A DNA stretch of 21,901 nucleotides from Psychrobacter sp. UBA3480 (GTDB taxonomy: Bacteria > Pseudomonadota > Gammaproteobacteria > Pseudomonadales > Moraxellaceae). Below the pieces are notes generated by a model. That model was not told the origin of the DNA. It saw only the letters and a program-made list of their open reading frames with translations, and ran no database searches. Shown here piece after piece: positions 8,053-16,452 of this stretch. A program made the translations under genes and the position numbers. The DNA is taken from positions 169,417 to 191,317 of the forward strand of contig NZ_DFQV01000009.1 of NCBI RefSeq assembly GCF_002377945.1, read 5' to 3'. How positions within the stretch are numbered: the first letter of the stretch is position 1; every line of letters begins with the position of its first letter.

Positions 8053-8418
8053 ACCTATGATTGCAGAGCTTATTGGATTGCATGACTGAGTTTAGTAGCG
8101 GTATCACCGAACGACATAAAGCAGTGAACGAGCAACTAAAATATGACTAATGTATTCTCAAAAATTTGAATGTTTTACATATAATGACGACTAATCATAG
8201 TCAAAAAAAACCAAATCAGCTACACTATTTACCAAAATTTATAATATAGCCATGCTGATTTTTAAGTAGCGATAGCGATTCTATCCGACATCAAGTATTG
8301 AATGATATAGCAATACGTCTGTGGCAGCTTGTATAGCACCGCCGCATATCGCTATTTTAGCAAGTATTTGTCAGACTTATCACTACTTTAATTATTTATG
8401 ACTTATATTTAACCAGCG
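8053..8418. other. Divergent lptD / amgK promoter region
   Basis: These 366 bases separate two divergent envelope genes. A minus-strand promoter candidate for lptD lies at 8178-8204. On the plus strand a TATAAT occurs at 8180-8185, and a TTGTCA at 8368-8373 lies near amgK but without a convincing -10. An inverted repeat GTATTG/CAATAC (8295-8300 and 8311-8316) could be an operator. I see no gene here. Confidence 0.4.
8178..8204 (-). promoter_or_regulatory. Possible sigma-70 promoter for lptD
   Basis: On the minus strand TTGACT (complement of 8199-8204) is followed after 15 bases by TATATG (complement of 8178-8183). The spacing is shorter than ideal. It lies about 130 bases upstream of the lptD start. 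A sigma-E-type element was not recognised. Confidence 0.28.
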
Positions 8419-9531
8419 ATGCCCAATATGACTGACAAAACGACTTTAGAGACTGATATGATCGATGAAAATAACAACCGCCAACAGCAATTAGAACAAT
8501 GGTTACAGCAAGTATTTTTAGATCAAACCTTTAGTCTAGACAGCTTACCTGGTGACGCTAGTGCCCGCCGATATCATCGTATCGAACTATCAGAGACAGA
8601 CAATAGCGCCAATAAGCATTATATCGTCATGGACTCCGCTGACGAGCAAGATGCGATGCTGCAGTTTATCAATGTTGCGAAACTGATGGCACCTGCTGTC
8701 AACGTGCCGACTTTGACTGCACAAAATGTAGAAAAAGGATTCTTGGTATTACAAGATTTTGGCACATTAGAATTTGCCCATTTACTTGTCGATGCCACCG
8801 CAGACCAAATCAATGACTACTATCAGCTAGCAATGCAGACATTAGTCGCGCTACAAACGGTACCAGTAGAAACGGCGAAGTCACAACACCAGCTGCCAGA
8901 TTATGATATATCACTATTAGACCGTGAGATGGATTTATTTAGCGAATGGTTTATGCCTTATATTGGTGTCGCGCTAGATGAGCAGGTTTGGGGAAACCTA
9001 AAAACAGCACTAATGAATGAGATTTTGCGACAGCCACAAGTGGTTGTCCATCGTGATTATCACAGCCGCAACCTCATGCAAGATCAAGCAGATAAATCAA
9101 AGCTGGGCGTGATTGATTTTCAAGATGCCGTCATTGGTTCGTATGCTTATGATTTAGTGTCGTTAGTCCGCGATGCTTATGTTGAATGGCCAGAGAGCCA
9201 AATATCTGCATGGATTAATGACTTTTGGCAGCTACAAAATCAAAAATCACTAACCACTGCTGATAGCGCAGTGCAGTTTGAAAACGATGTGAATGTCATA
9301 GGCGTACAACGTCATCTAAAAGTATTAGGGATTTTTATTCGTTTGTCTGAGCGTGATGGCAAAGACCGCTATTTGGCAGATATTCCTAAAGTCATGCGCG
9401 ATTTGATTATTGAATTAAACTGGCTTTCCGAATATGGCGATGATGATCTAAAGCAATCAATTACACCGTTTAACCAATGGCTACAAGAGGCAGTGCTACC
9501 TGCTTATAAAGAAAAGTTTGCTTCAGCGTAG
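8419..9531 (+). CDS. amgK: N-acetylmuramate / N-acetylglucosamine-1-kinase AmgK (aminoglycoside phosphotransferase fold)
   Basis: AmgK phosphorylates the anomeric hydroxyl of MurNAc (and GlcNAc) in the cytoplasm. In Pseudomonas this step lets peptidoglycan sugars re-enter UDP-MurNAc synthesis and contributes to intrinsic fosfomycin resistance. The 370-residue protein shows the kinase fold: GDASARRYHRIEL (45-57) as the nucleotide loop, catalytic HRDYHSRN (211-218, Asp213, Asn218) and metal-binding IDFQD (232-236, Asp233). It lies 46 bp upstream of murU and divergent from lptD, the same order as in Pseudomonas, which supports AmgK over an antibiotic kinase. The start is uncertain: ATG at 8419, 8428 and 8458 all lack a strong ribosome site, and the first 20 or so residues look like an extension. 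Confidence 0.9.
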   Translation: MPNMTDKTTLETDMIDENNNRQQQLEQWLQQVFLDQTFSLDSLPGDASARRYHRIELSETDNSANKHYIVMDSADEQDAMLQFINVAKLMAPAVNVPTLTAQNVEKGFLVLQDFGTLEFAHLLVDATADQINDYYQLAMQTLVALQTVPVETAKSQHQLPDYDISLLDREMDLFSEWFMPYIGVALDEQVWGNLKTALMNEILRQPQVVVHRDYHSRNLMQDQADKSKLGVIDFQDAVIGSYAYDLVSLVRDAYVEWPESQISAWINDFWQLQNQKSLTTADSAVQFENDVNVIGVQRHLKVLGIFIRLSERDGKDRYLADIPKVMRDLIIELNWLSEYGDDDLKQSITPFNQWLQEAVLPAYKEKFASA

Positions 9532-9577
9532 ATGAAGCTCAGCTAAATTAATTTAAATAATAAAGATAGGAGCGCAG

Positions 9578-10315
9578 ATGTCTACCTCTACGATTACACA
9601 AGCCATGATTTTGGCAGCGGGCAAGGGCACACGCCTACGTCCATTAACGCTTGAGACACCTAAGCCTTTGGTTGAGGTCGCAGGTCAACCACTTATTGTA
9701 TGGCATATTAAAGCACTACAAGCAGCAGGAATTACTGATATCACGGTCAATGCATCATGGTTGGCAGATAAGCTAATGGACACCTTAGGCGATGGTTCAC
9801 AGTATGGCGTAAAGTTGCATTGGTCAGTAGAAGACGATGAACCACTCGAGACCGCAGGCGGCATTTTCCAGGCATTACAATCAGGTAAACTAAAGGAAGA
9901 GCCGTTTATTCTGGTCAATTCTGATGTATGGACTACCTATGATTTTTCTCAATTAACAGACTATATATTGGGAGCGGATCAGCGCGCGCATTTATTATTG
10001 ATTGATAATCCAGAGCACAATAATGGTGGTGATTTCGCTATTAATAACGGCCTTGCTAGTGAACAGCCGGTGGGAGATGCAGATAAGTATACCTTTGCGG
10101 GTATTAGCGTAATGTCACCAAAATTGGTAGAGGGGCTGGTATCAGGACAGCCTGCTGCATTAGCACCATTACTAAAGCAAGCAATGATAAAGTTTCAGAT
10201 TACCGCTGAAGTGACGACAGATAATTGGATAGACGTGGGCACGCCTGAGCGTTTAACACAGGTCAATGAGTTTATCGAACAGAATGATATCGAGCATGCA
10301 GGTAAACCAAACTGA
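9578..10315 (+). CDS. murU: N-acetylmuramate-1-phosphate uridylyltransferase MurU
   Basis: MurU converts MurNAc-1-phosphate and UTP to UDP-MurNAc, completing the recycling branch that AmgK begins. The 245-residue protein has the nucleotidyltransferase signature LAAGKGTRLRPLT (12-24) with KP at 29-30. It also has a metal-binding NSDV motif (Asn114, Asp116) and a distal metal Asp219 in WIDVGTPERL. TAGGAG lies 7 bases before ATG 9578, a strong ribosome site. It follows amgK directly and is closed by a strong terminator, so the pair forms a two-gene operon. A generic glucose-1-phosphate thymidylyltransferase-like role is the alternative, but length and neighbour favour MurU. The phosphatase MupP, which acts earlier in the pathway, is not in the window. 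Confidence 0.92.
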   Translation: MSTSTITQAMILAAGKGTRLRPLTLETPKPLVEVAGQPLIVWHIKALQAAGITDITVNASWLADKLMDTLGDGSQYGVKLHWSVEDDEPLETAGGIFQALQSGKLKEEPFILVNSDVWTTYDFSQLTDYILGADQRAHLLLIDNPEHNNGGDFAINNGLASEQPVGDADKYTFAGISVMSPKLVEGLVSGQPAALAPLLKQAMIKFQITAEVTTDNWIDVGTPERLTQVNEFIEQNDIEHAGKPN

Positions 10316-10331
10316 TAAATTTAAGATAAAT

Positions 10332-10367
10332 AAAAAGCAGCGTTGATTATTCAACGCTGCTTTTTTT
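10332..10367. terminator. Bidirectional terminator between murU and the cio operon
   Basis: AAAAAGCAGCGTTGA (10332-10346) pairs perfectly with TCAACGCTGCTTTTT (10351-10365) around the loop TTAT. A run of seven T follows on the plus strand. The A-run on the left provides the U tail for minus-strand transcripts. It closes both murU and the cioAB operon. Confidence 0.92.
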
Positions 10368-10499
10368 ATGCATATAGAAATATTTTTTACGACATGTCTA
10401 AGTAAAGTGTATTAGCAAGACAAAAGTGCAAATTCAGCATCTAGCAAGCTATTCACCAGCTAACTAACTGGCACTCAATCGTATAATTAGGCAATTATG

Positions 10500-10616
10500 C
10501 TAAACACCCATGGCCAGTTTGATTAGCTGAGCAATGGTAAACACCACTAAAAACCCTGCCAAATATAGACCCACGAACCATGCCCATTGCGATTGTTTTT
10601 TACTGAACTTTTTCAT
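10500..10616 (-). CDS. 38-residue single-helix membrane peptide, probable bd-oxidase accessory subunit (DUF2474-like)
   Basis: This small gene starts at ATG 10616 with AGGAG 6 bases upstream and ends at TAG (10500-10502). The peptide begins MKKFSKKQSQWAWFVGLYLA, then has one hydrophobic helix (about residues 11-35) and ends LAMGV. A short basic N terminus, Trp at the membrane edge and a single helix, placed 95 bp after cioB on the same strand, fit the tiny subunits encoded with bd oxidases (CydX in E. coli, DUF2474 proteins after CIO-type operons). It would sit in the inner membrane and stabilise the oxidase. The DUF2474 assignment is by pattern and context, not alignment. Confidence 0.78.
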   Translation of the reverse strand: MKKFSKKQSQWAWFVGLYLAGFLVVFTIAQLIKLAMGV

Positions 10617-10711
10617 AGAGATCTCCTGATTAGCGTTTGAAGTGTGACTACCATCTACAAACAATGATAGCCATCCTTTTTAGCTGATCCGTTACTTGCC
10701 GCGATTAGCGA

Positions 10712-11728
10712 CTAGTACATCGGATTGTGATCAGATTTACCTTTGAAGGTATAGTAAGCAAATGCTGTATAGCTCAAGATAATCGGTAACATGATACATG
10801 CGCCAATCAACATGAATGATAACGAAGTATCGGCTGCAGCAGCCTCATAAATCGTCATTTGATACGGTACGATATAAGGGAATAGGGCGAAACAAACCCC
10901 GATATAACCCATTAAAAATAGAGCAACCGTTAGTAAAAATGGACGATACTCACGCTCAGTTTTTAAGTCTTTACGCATGATAAAGAATAAAAGCATGACA
11001 ATGATAGGCATAGGAGCAAGGTATAACAAATCTGGGAAACTAAACCATCCTTCTAACGCATCGATGTCTGAGAAGTACATAAACGCTGTGACCACAACCA
11101 TCGCTACTAGTAACGCAGTAAGCATCCATCTAGAAACTTGGCGCGCCCATACTTGCAACGTATGTTCTGTTTTTATGATAAGCCACGTCGAGCCAAGCAA
11201 GGCATAACCAATAATCATGGCAAATCCACATACTATCGAGAAGGGTGTGAGCCAATCAAATGGACCACCAGTATATAGACGATTACTGGCTTCTAAACCT
11301 TGCACTAACGCCCCAAGCATAATGCCTTGAGAGAAAGTGGCAACGACTGAGCCGACAAAGAAGAAGGTATCCCATACATGCCGGCGCGAAGAGGATTTAA
11401 AGCGAAACTCAAACGCCACGCCGCGCATGATAAGACCGAACAACATGGCAGTCACTGGTAAATACAGACCTGTCATGATGATGCCATAAGCAACAGGGAA
11501 TGCTGCGAATAGACCACCACCGCCTAGTACTAGCCACGTCTCATTACCGTCCCAAAATGGCGCGATAGAGTTCATCATGCGGCTACGGTTTTTATCTGAG
11601 CCTGCAAAAGGGAACAAAATACCGCAGCCCAAATCAAAGCCATCAAGCAGTACATAGACAAAGACAGACAAAGCAATCAAACCGCCCCAAATAAGAGGTA
11701 AATCTAATACATCACCGAAGTTAAACAT
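10712..11728 (-). CDS. cioB: Cytochrome bd-type ubiquinol oxidase subunit II (CydB/CioB)
   Basis: Subunit II pairs with the heme-bearing subunit I in the inner membrane. The 338-residue protein is highly hydrophobic with about eight or nine membrane segments. It carries the conserved N-terminal motifs DGFDLGCGILFPF (residues 29-41) and WDGNETWLVLGGG, both typical of CydB. The length matches Pseudomonas CioB more than E. coli CydB (379). Its ATG overlaps the cioA stop as TAATG, sharing one base at 11728, with GGAGG 9 bases upstream, so the two are translationally coupled. The C-terminal end lies 95 bp before the small membrane peptide. Confidence 0.95.
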   Translation of the reverse strand: MFNFGDVLDLPLIWGGLIALSVFVYVLLDGFDLGCGILFPFAGSDKNRSRMMNSIAPFWDGNETWLVLGGGGLFAAFPVAYGIIMTGLYLPVTAMLFGLIMRGVAFEFRFKSSSRRHVWDTFFFVGSVVATFSQGIMLGALVQGLEASNRLYTGGPFDWLTPFSIVCGFAMIIGYALLGSTWLIIKTEHTLQVWARQVSRWMLTALLVAMVVVTAFMYFSDIDALEGWFSFPDLLYLAPMPIIVMLLFFIMRKDLKTEREYRPFLLTVALFLMGYIGVCFALFPYIVPYQMTIYEAAAADTSLSFMLIGACIMLPIILSYTAFAYYTFKGKSDHNPMY

Positions 11729-13224
11729 TAGCGTAATCCTCCATCATCGACATCATTTGCAGGCTCATCTAAGCCTTCTTCAGTACCTTTGGCAGGATTA
11801 CTATCACCACTTAACGCGCGGCCTTGACTCTCAGTCACTGAGTGCTCGTAGAAGTTATCTTCTGCAGGATCTGTATAAGGTTTAGGTCCTTGAGCAATCA
11901 AGCGCAAGATATAAAAACTGCCTGCACCAAAGACAAATATGTACAGCACGATAAAGCCAATCAACGTGGTCGCGACTTGCTGTGCTGCAAGAGGAGACAT
12001 ACTTTCAGCAGTACGAATGACCCCATAAACCGTCCAAGGCTGACGTCCTGTCTCGGTTACGAACCAACCTGATAATAAGGCGATAAAACCAAGCGGAGTC
12101 ATCATCATCCAAGCACGGTGGAACCACACACTGTCAGTATTGAACTGCTGTTTTTTGAAGTATTTGTATAGACTGAATAGGCCGACCAGTACCATAAGCA
12201 TGCCAATACCAACCATGATACGAAACGCCCAAAACACGATGATAACGGGTGGTTGATCTTCAGGTGCCCAGTTTTTGAGCCCTTTAACTTCACCATCTAA
12301 TGAGTGGGTCAAGATTAAACCAGTCACATAAGGAATTTTTACTTCGTACTTATTGGTCTGGTTTTCTTGGTCAGGAATCGCGAATAAGCGTAGTGCGGCA
12401 CCGCGTTCATCCTCCCAGAGTCCTTCCATCGCAGCCACTTTAGCAGGTTGATGCTCAAGGGTATTTAGACCATGCTCATCACCAATCAATACCTGAGCAG
12501 GCGCAACAAAGATGGCCATAATCATCGCCATACCTAGCATTACACGACCATGCGCGCGGTGCTCGACGTGTTTTTTAGATTGAATATAATATGCACCGAT
12601 ACCACCAATAACAAAAGCAGTGGTCAGAAATGCCGCGGTCATCATATGAGCGTAACGGTAAGGGAACGAGGGGTTGAAGATAATTTCAAGCCAGTCGGTA
12701 GGATAGAGCAAGCCATCTGCGCCCATCATAAAACCTTGAGGGGTTTGCATAAAGCTGTTGGCGGCTAATATCCAAAAACCTGAAATCAATGTGCCGATAG
12801 CAACGATAGCAGTTGAAGCAAAATGCATGCGTTTGCTCACGCGACCCCAACCAAATAGCATAATACCTAAGAAGGACGCTTCTAAGAAGAACGCTGTCAG
12901 TACCTCATAGGCGAGTAATGGGCCTAAAACGTTACCGGCTTTATCAGAGAATACGGCCCAGTTGGTACCGAACTGGTAGGACATCACCACGCCTGATACA
13001 ACGCCTAAACCAAAGACGACAGCAAATATTTTGACCCAATGCTTGTAGACTTCAGCATAGATAGGTTCACCAGTTCTTAACCAGCGGAATTCAAGCACCG
13101 CAAGCCAGCTGGCAAGACCGATAGAAAAGGCAGGAAAGACGATATGGAACGAGATAACAAAAGCGAATTGGATACGCGCAAGCAGCAGCGCATCGAGCTG
13201 GTCAATCATAAATGTAGCGAACAT
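11728..13224 (-). CDS. cioA: Cyanide-insensitive-type bd ubiquinol oxidase subunit I (CydA/CioA)
   Basis: Subunit I oxidises ubiquinol and reduces O2 to water without pumping protons. The 498-residue protein holds axial heme ligands His27 (SFHIVFPAF), His193 (RYAHMMTAAF) and Met337 (AFRIMVG). It also has the Q-loop residues KVAAMEGLW (262-270) and the GRQPW motif (393-397). The stretch between the Q-loop motif and Met337 is short, about 55 residues less than in E. coli, which together with the overall sequence style matches the CIO (Pseudomonas CioA) class. That class is known for relative cyanide tolerance; tolerance here is inferred. The start at 13224 has only a weak GAGAG ribosome site; ATG at 13209 is an alternative. 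The last 50 or so residues are acidic and soluble. Confidence 0.94.
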   Translation of the reverse strand: MFATFMIDQLDALLLARIQFAFVISFHIVFPAFSIGLASWLAVLEFRWLRTGEPIYAEVYKHWVKIFAVVFGLGVVSGVVMSYQFGTNWAVFSDKAGNVLGPLLAYEVLTAFFLEASFLGIMLFGWGRVSKRMHFASTAIVAIGTLISGFWILAANSFMQTPQGFMMGADGLLYPTDWLEIIFNPSFPYRYAHMMTAAFLTTAFVIGGIGAYYIQSKKHVEHRAHGRVMLGMAMIMAIFVAPAQVLIGDEHGLNTLEHQPAKVAAMEGLWEDERGAALRLFAIPDQENQTNKYEVKIPYVTGLILTHSLDGEVKGLKNWAPEDQPPVIIVFWAFRIMVGIGMLMVLVGLFSLYKYFKKQQFNTDSVWFHRAWMMMTPLGFIALLSGWFVTETGRQPWTVYGVIRTAESMSPLAAQQVATTLIGFIVLYIFVFGAGSFYILRLIAQGPKPYTDPAEDNFYEHSVTESQGRALSGDSNPAKGTEEGLDEPANDVDDGGLR

Positions 13225-13330
13225 AAACGGTTACTCTCATCTGTTAGCTGAATAGCGCTGACTTCCATACAACGCTCAAGTAACTGTCCGTAACTATCCA
13301 TCGATCAAAGTGGCAAGCATTACGGGCAAT

Positions 13331-13399
13331 AGCTCAGTGACGTGGACTTAGCTCCATTAGACATAAATTGTGGCTAAGTTTGCGACTCACTGTTTAGCT
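13331..13399 (-). repeat. Three-segment inverted repeat in the probable cioA leader
   Basis: AGCT (13331-13334), CAGTGA (13335-13340) and ACTTAGC (13346-13352) pair in order with AGCT (13396-13399), TCACTG (13387-13392) and GCTAAGT (13373-13379), leaving a 20-base loop. The RNA of the minus strand could form a long interrupted hairpin about 105 bases before the cioA start codon. Confidence 0.5.
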
Positions 13400-13457
13400 G
13401 AATTGAATAATTTATGTCCTTATAAATTTACATATTACTGTCATGTGCTATAGATAT

Positions 13458-13486
13458 ATTATGCGCTCACCTAGATATACACGCAA
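13458..13486 (-). promoter_or_regulatory. Candidate promoter of the cioAB operon
   Basis: On the minus strand TTGCGT (complement of 13481-13486) is followed after exactly 17 bases by CATAAT (complement of 13458-13463). The -10 matches five of six consensus bases, the -35 three. It would give a leader of roughly 225 nt. Confidence 0.33.
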
Positions 13487-13574
13487 GCAACCCAGTCTGT
13501 CTGTTGCAGACCTAAGAGTCATCAAAATAACATAATTCAAACATTGAAAAATAAAATTAATATTATTAAAAACA

Positions 13575-13600
13575 AAGCAGTATGCGTGACCATACTGCTT
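13575..13600 (-). terminator. Terminator of the alpha/beta-hydrolase lipoprotein gene
   Basis: AAGCAGTATG (13575-13584) pairs perfectly with CATACTGCTT (13591-13600) over a 6-base loop. On the minus strand the stem is followed by TGTTTTTAATA, a U-rich tail. It lies 76 bases beyond the stop codon of the gene at 13676. Confidence 0.78.
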
Positions 13601-13675
13601 ATTTGAAACCTATAACTGATGTTTAAAGGTTACGATTTGCACATCAAAAACCTCGTGAAATAACAAAAATCTACA

Positions 13676-16153
13676 TCATTCTTGTAGCTGCTTATGCAAA
13701 ATTCTTCGCAACGTCAAAATGGTCTGCGGATTGGTCTGAATACTATGACCGCCATTGATAATTGTCTCAGATGCGGCACCATCGAGATGGGCGCTATTAT
13801 AAGGAACGATACCATCTGACAAACGCTCGGTCAGTGCTTGACTGATATCATCATTGACCGTCACAGCGGCAACAAGCGGCTCGGGTGGTAGCTGTGATGT
13901 CTCAGTATTGTCGCTGACATCAACGCTCGCCGTTTCATTTCCAGCATTGTCTTCTACCGCTTGAGACAAATCAATCTTGGCACCGTTTGGTTGCGTTTGT
14001 GCCAGTCCTTTAGTGATATCGGCATCGTTATTGGCAATGATTGAATGGTAAGTGATACGCTCATTCATAGTAATGTCTTTGGTTAACTCTATAAAAGAAG
14101 ACTTATCACTTAACTGGCTGGCACCGTTCTGCAAATACAATGCGCCCAGTGGGTTTTGCGCCAAATCGCCTTGTGTGGCAATGGTCGCTAAGTTATCTGT
14201 GAATGTCTTGACCAGACCTACGGGTAAGTAAACGATGCGGCGTAGCGCACGGGTGAACCAACGATCTGCATAATCGGTACCACGGAAAGGTGCAGATAGA
14301 AAAACAGCAGTGTCTACTTGCGGCAACGCCTGTAGCTCAAATCGTTCCTTTAACTCATCTTCACCAAAAGAAGTCTTGAGCGCGTTACGGATTTGCTGTT
14401 TCTCATTACTAGAGAGGAGGTCTTTGTCGTTAAGCTTATCTAAATCATCGACTAAATTTTCATCAGATAGCATCATACGAGCGATAATGGCACCCATACT
14501 ATGACTAACAATCACACTATTTCGACTGGCACGATTTTGTCCATTGGGATCAGTTTGCTGGTAGGTGCTGTTGATTAACTGCTGAATCTGATAACGATTT
14601 TCTAAAATAGGCAGATTGGTTGGATAGAATATTTGCCAAACTTGGTAATTGTCACGCAGCTTGTCATCATTAAGAATATCGTTGGTCAGATTTACCCAAG
14701 TGGCCGGACTAGAAGCTAGCCCGTGCAACATAATCAACACGCGTTTATCAGGATCATAAGGCTCGAGCATAAAGAGTTTAGGCAGCTGAGCATCTGGCTG
14801 GCGCGTAATCAAGTTTAAATAACCCACACCATCTAACTGGTTCTCTGATAACCATAAGCCGTATCCCGCCGAAAAGTTGGCTGCCAGTGGGTAGTCATCA
14901 TTGAGGATATTAACGGATTCGGTTTGGTACGGGTTATATAAATGAATATCAAGCTTACGACTGCTCAGCGCATCTAATACGCTATTGCCATCTGGTTTAA
15001 TCAGACCCGTTAATAACAGATGTCCCGTGGGATAAATACGTGAGCTTGGCTCGCTGTCGTCGGTGTTTTTATCTTGATTTGTCAGTCGACCAGATAAGGA
15101 GGCAACCAACAACTGACGGATTGTGGTGGTGTAGCGATCATCCAACGATGCTACCAAGCTGATGCCTAAACCGGGACGCTTACTCACGGAATTGAGACCG
15201 GAGAGTCGCAGCTCATAAGTGGATGATAAGTCTGCCAAAGCGGAAGTTTGTTTATGAGCATTTTGCAGATAGTTGTTTTCGTTGGGCAAATAAATGTCGA
15301 GGTTATAGTCATCTACGGTAACTTTCATGACTTTGACTTGGTCTGTTGCTTTGCCCTTTAGCGGTGGTCGATTGGCAATCGCTGCTTCATCGGTGTTATC
15401 ACGCTTAGTAGAGGTTATTGGCAAATACTCTACTGTCGTATCACCCATCAATTTATTGGCGTTTTCAGTCGACTGATAGATTTGAGTGATAACGTCATTG
15501 CTAGCAGCGTTATAAATGTCTTGGGTTTGGATATCATTGTCATTTGGAATACGGTTTTGCGCACGATGGCTATTGCTATTTTGCTCTGCACCTTCAAAGT
15601 CATGGGTCAAACTGTCATAAAATAGATAGGTGTAGCTGTATTTGACGGCATCAAACAACCTTGCTTGATAGTCGGTTAAACACAGGTCGGTTTCTTTTTG
15701 CTGCGTTTTGGCGTCATCATCACTTAAAGGCGCATTGGCGTAATACGGATCAAGTGGCGGGCGTGCAAGCGCATTACGACAGTTTTTTGAATCAGATAGT
15801 TGACGCGCTTTTGCATAGTGCAGTTCTGCAAAAATAGCTAAGGCAGGCCGATAGTGCCTGTTAAGCATACTATCAGAGAGCTGAGTCAAGCATAAGTCAA
15901 ATTGCTGCATACAGGCTTGCTCATTCAGTCCTGCTGATAACAAAGCAGATGCTGTGTCGCTGCTTAGCGCGTTGTCAGTGACGATATTGCCGCGCTGCGC
16001 TGAGATGGTCTTGGCCGAGGCTTGTTTATCTACCGTCACTGTACTACAAGCTGGTAGCAATACTGCTGCCGCCAAAAGCATAAGTGACGCAATGGGCAGG
16101 GTTTTTTTATTAGTATGCACTACTGTCTGTTTGCCAAAGCCAGCGAAAGTCAT
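13676..16153 (-). CDS. Large alpha/beta-hydrolase lipoprotein (esterase/lipase family)
   Basis: The 825-residue product begins with a lipoprotein signal: a hydrophobic run and the lipobox LLPAC, with lipidation expected at Cys36. Residues 37 to about 460 have no recognised domain and contain polar linkers. The C-terminal part is an alpha/beta hydrolase: oxyanion region IMLHGLASSPATW (474-486), nucleophile Ser552 in VSHSMGAI, probable acid Asp780 in SDGIVPYNS and His803 in GGHSIQTN. Residues 725-765 are a loose linker inside the hydrolase region. An outer-membrane or periplasmic esterase, lipase or acyl-hydrolase is likely; the substrate is unknown. The start at ATG 16153 has GGA 8 bases upstream. 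It is framed by terminators on both sides and so is probably transcribed alone. Confidence 0.85.
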   Translation of the reverse strand: MTFAGFGKQTVVHTNKKTLPIASLMLLAAAVLLPACSTVTVDKQASAKTISAQRGNIVTDNALSSDTASALLSAGLNEQACMQQFDLCLTQLSDSMLNRHYRPALAIFAELHYAKARQLSDSKNCRNALARPPLDPYYANAPLSDDDAKTQQKETDLCLTDYQARLFDAVKYSYTYLFYDSLTHDFEGAEQNSNSHRAQNRIPNDNDIQTQDIYNAASNDVITQIYQSTENANKLMGDTTVEYLPITSTKRDNTDEAAIANRPPLKGKATDQVKVMKVTVDDYNLDIYLPNENNYLQNAHKQTSALADLSSTYELRLSGLNSVSKRPGLGISLVASLDDRYTTTIRQLLVASLSGRLTNQDKNTDDSEPSSRIYPTGHLLLTGLIKPDGNSVLDALSSRKLDIHLYNPYQTESVNILNDDYPLAANFSAGYGLWLSENQLDGVGYLNLITRQPDAQLPKLFMLEPYDPDKRVLIMLHGLASSPATWVNLTNDILNDDKLRDNYQVWQIFYPTNLPILENRYQIQQLINSTYQQTDPNGQNRASRNSVIVSHSMGAIIARMMLSDENLVDDLDKLNDKDLLSSNEKQQIRNALKTSFGEDELKERFELQALPQVDTAVFLSAPFRGTDYADRWFTRALRRIVYLPVGLVKTFTDNLATIATQGDLAQNPLGALYLQNGASQLSDKSSFIELTKDITMNERITYHSIIANNDADITKGLAQTQPNGAKIDLSQAVEDNAGNETASVDVSDNTETSQLPPEPLVAAVTVNDDISQALTERLSDGIVPYNSAHLDGAASETIINGGHSIQTNPQTILTLRRILHKQLQE

Positions 16154-16303
16154 AAGTCAGTCCAATAAACGGTAGTTATGAGAGTATGAGTAATGAAAGT
16201 AGCAATTGATAATGAGTGTAGCGCAACTTTTGGCGTTAGACTATTCATTTGCAGTTCTATAAAGGCATGTTTTAAAACGAATGGGTTTCTGCTAGTCGAA
16301 AAA

Positions 16304-16341
16304 AAGCGCTTTTGTCTTATAAAGATAAAACAAAAGCGCTT
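16304..16341 (-). terminator. Terminator downstream of the secreted tetratricopeptide-like gene
   Basis: AAGCGCTTTTGT (16304-16315) pairs with ACAAAAGCGCTT (16330-16341), and inner bases can extend the stem. On the minus strand the hairpin is followed by TTTTTTCGAC, a strong U tail. The surrounding 299-base gap (16154-16452) holds nothing else that I can support apart from the expected hydrolase promoter. Confidence 0.88.
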
Positions 16342-16452
16342 GGTATGTGAAGCTTAGATTATTTACTAGAGATTTGACCTAGTGAAAGTCTTATGAAACA
16401 AATATCTTATGAATCAAACCCTAAATAGCTAAGCCCAACAAATACAGCATTT

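Larger units (their letters stand above)
13225..13675. other. Region upstream of cioA, including a probable structured leader
   Basis: This 451-base stretch separates cioA (minus) from the hydrolase gene, also minus. It contains a cioA promoter candidate (13458-13486), a three-part inverted repeat that would lie in the cioA leader (13331-13399), and the terminator of the hydrolase gene (13575-13600). I see no coding sequence and no clear FNR/ANR dyad. Confidence 0.5.

Noticed and set aside
13296..13316. ANR/FNR-type box upstream of cioA
   Set aside because: The complement contains TTGATCGAT, but the second half-site ATCAA is missing at the required spacing.
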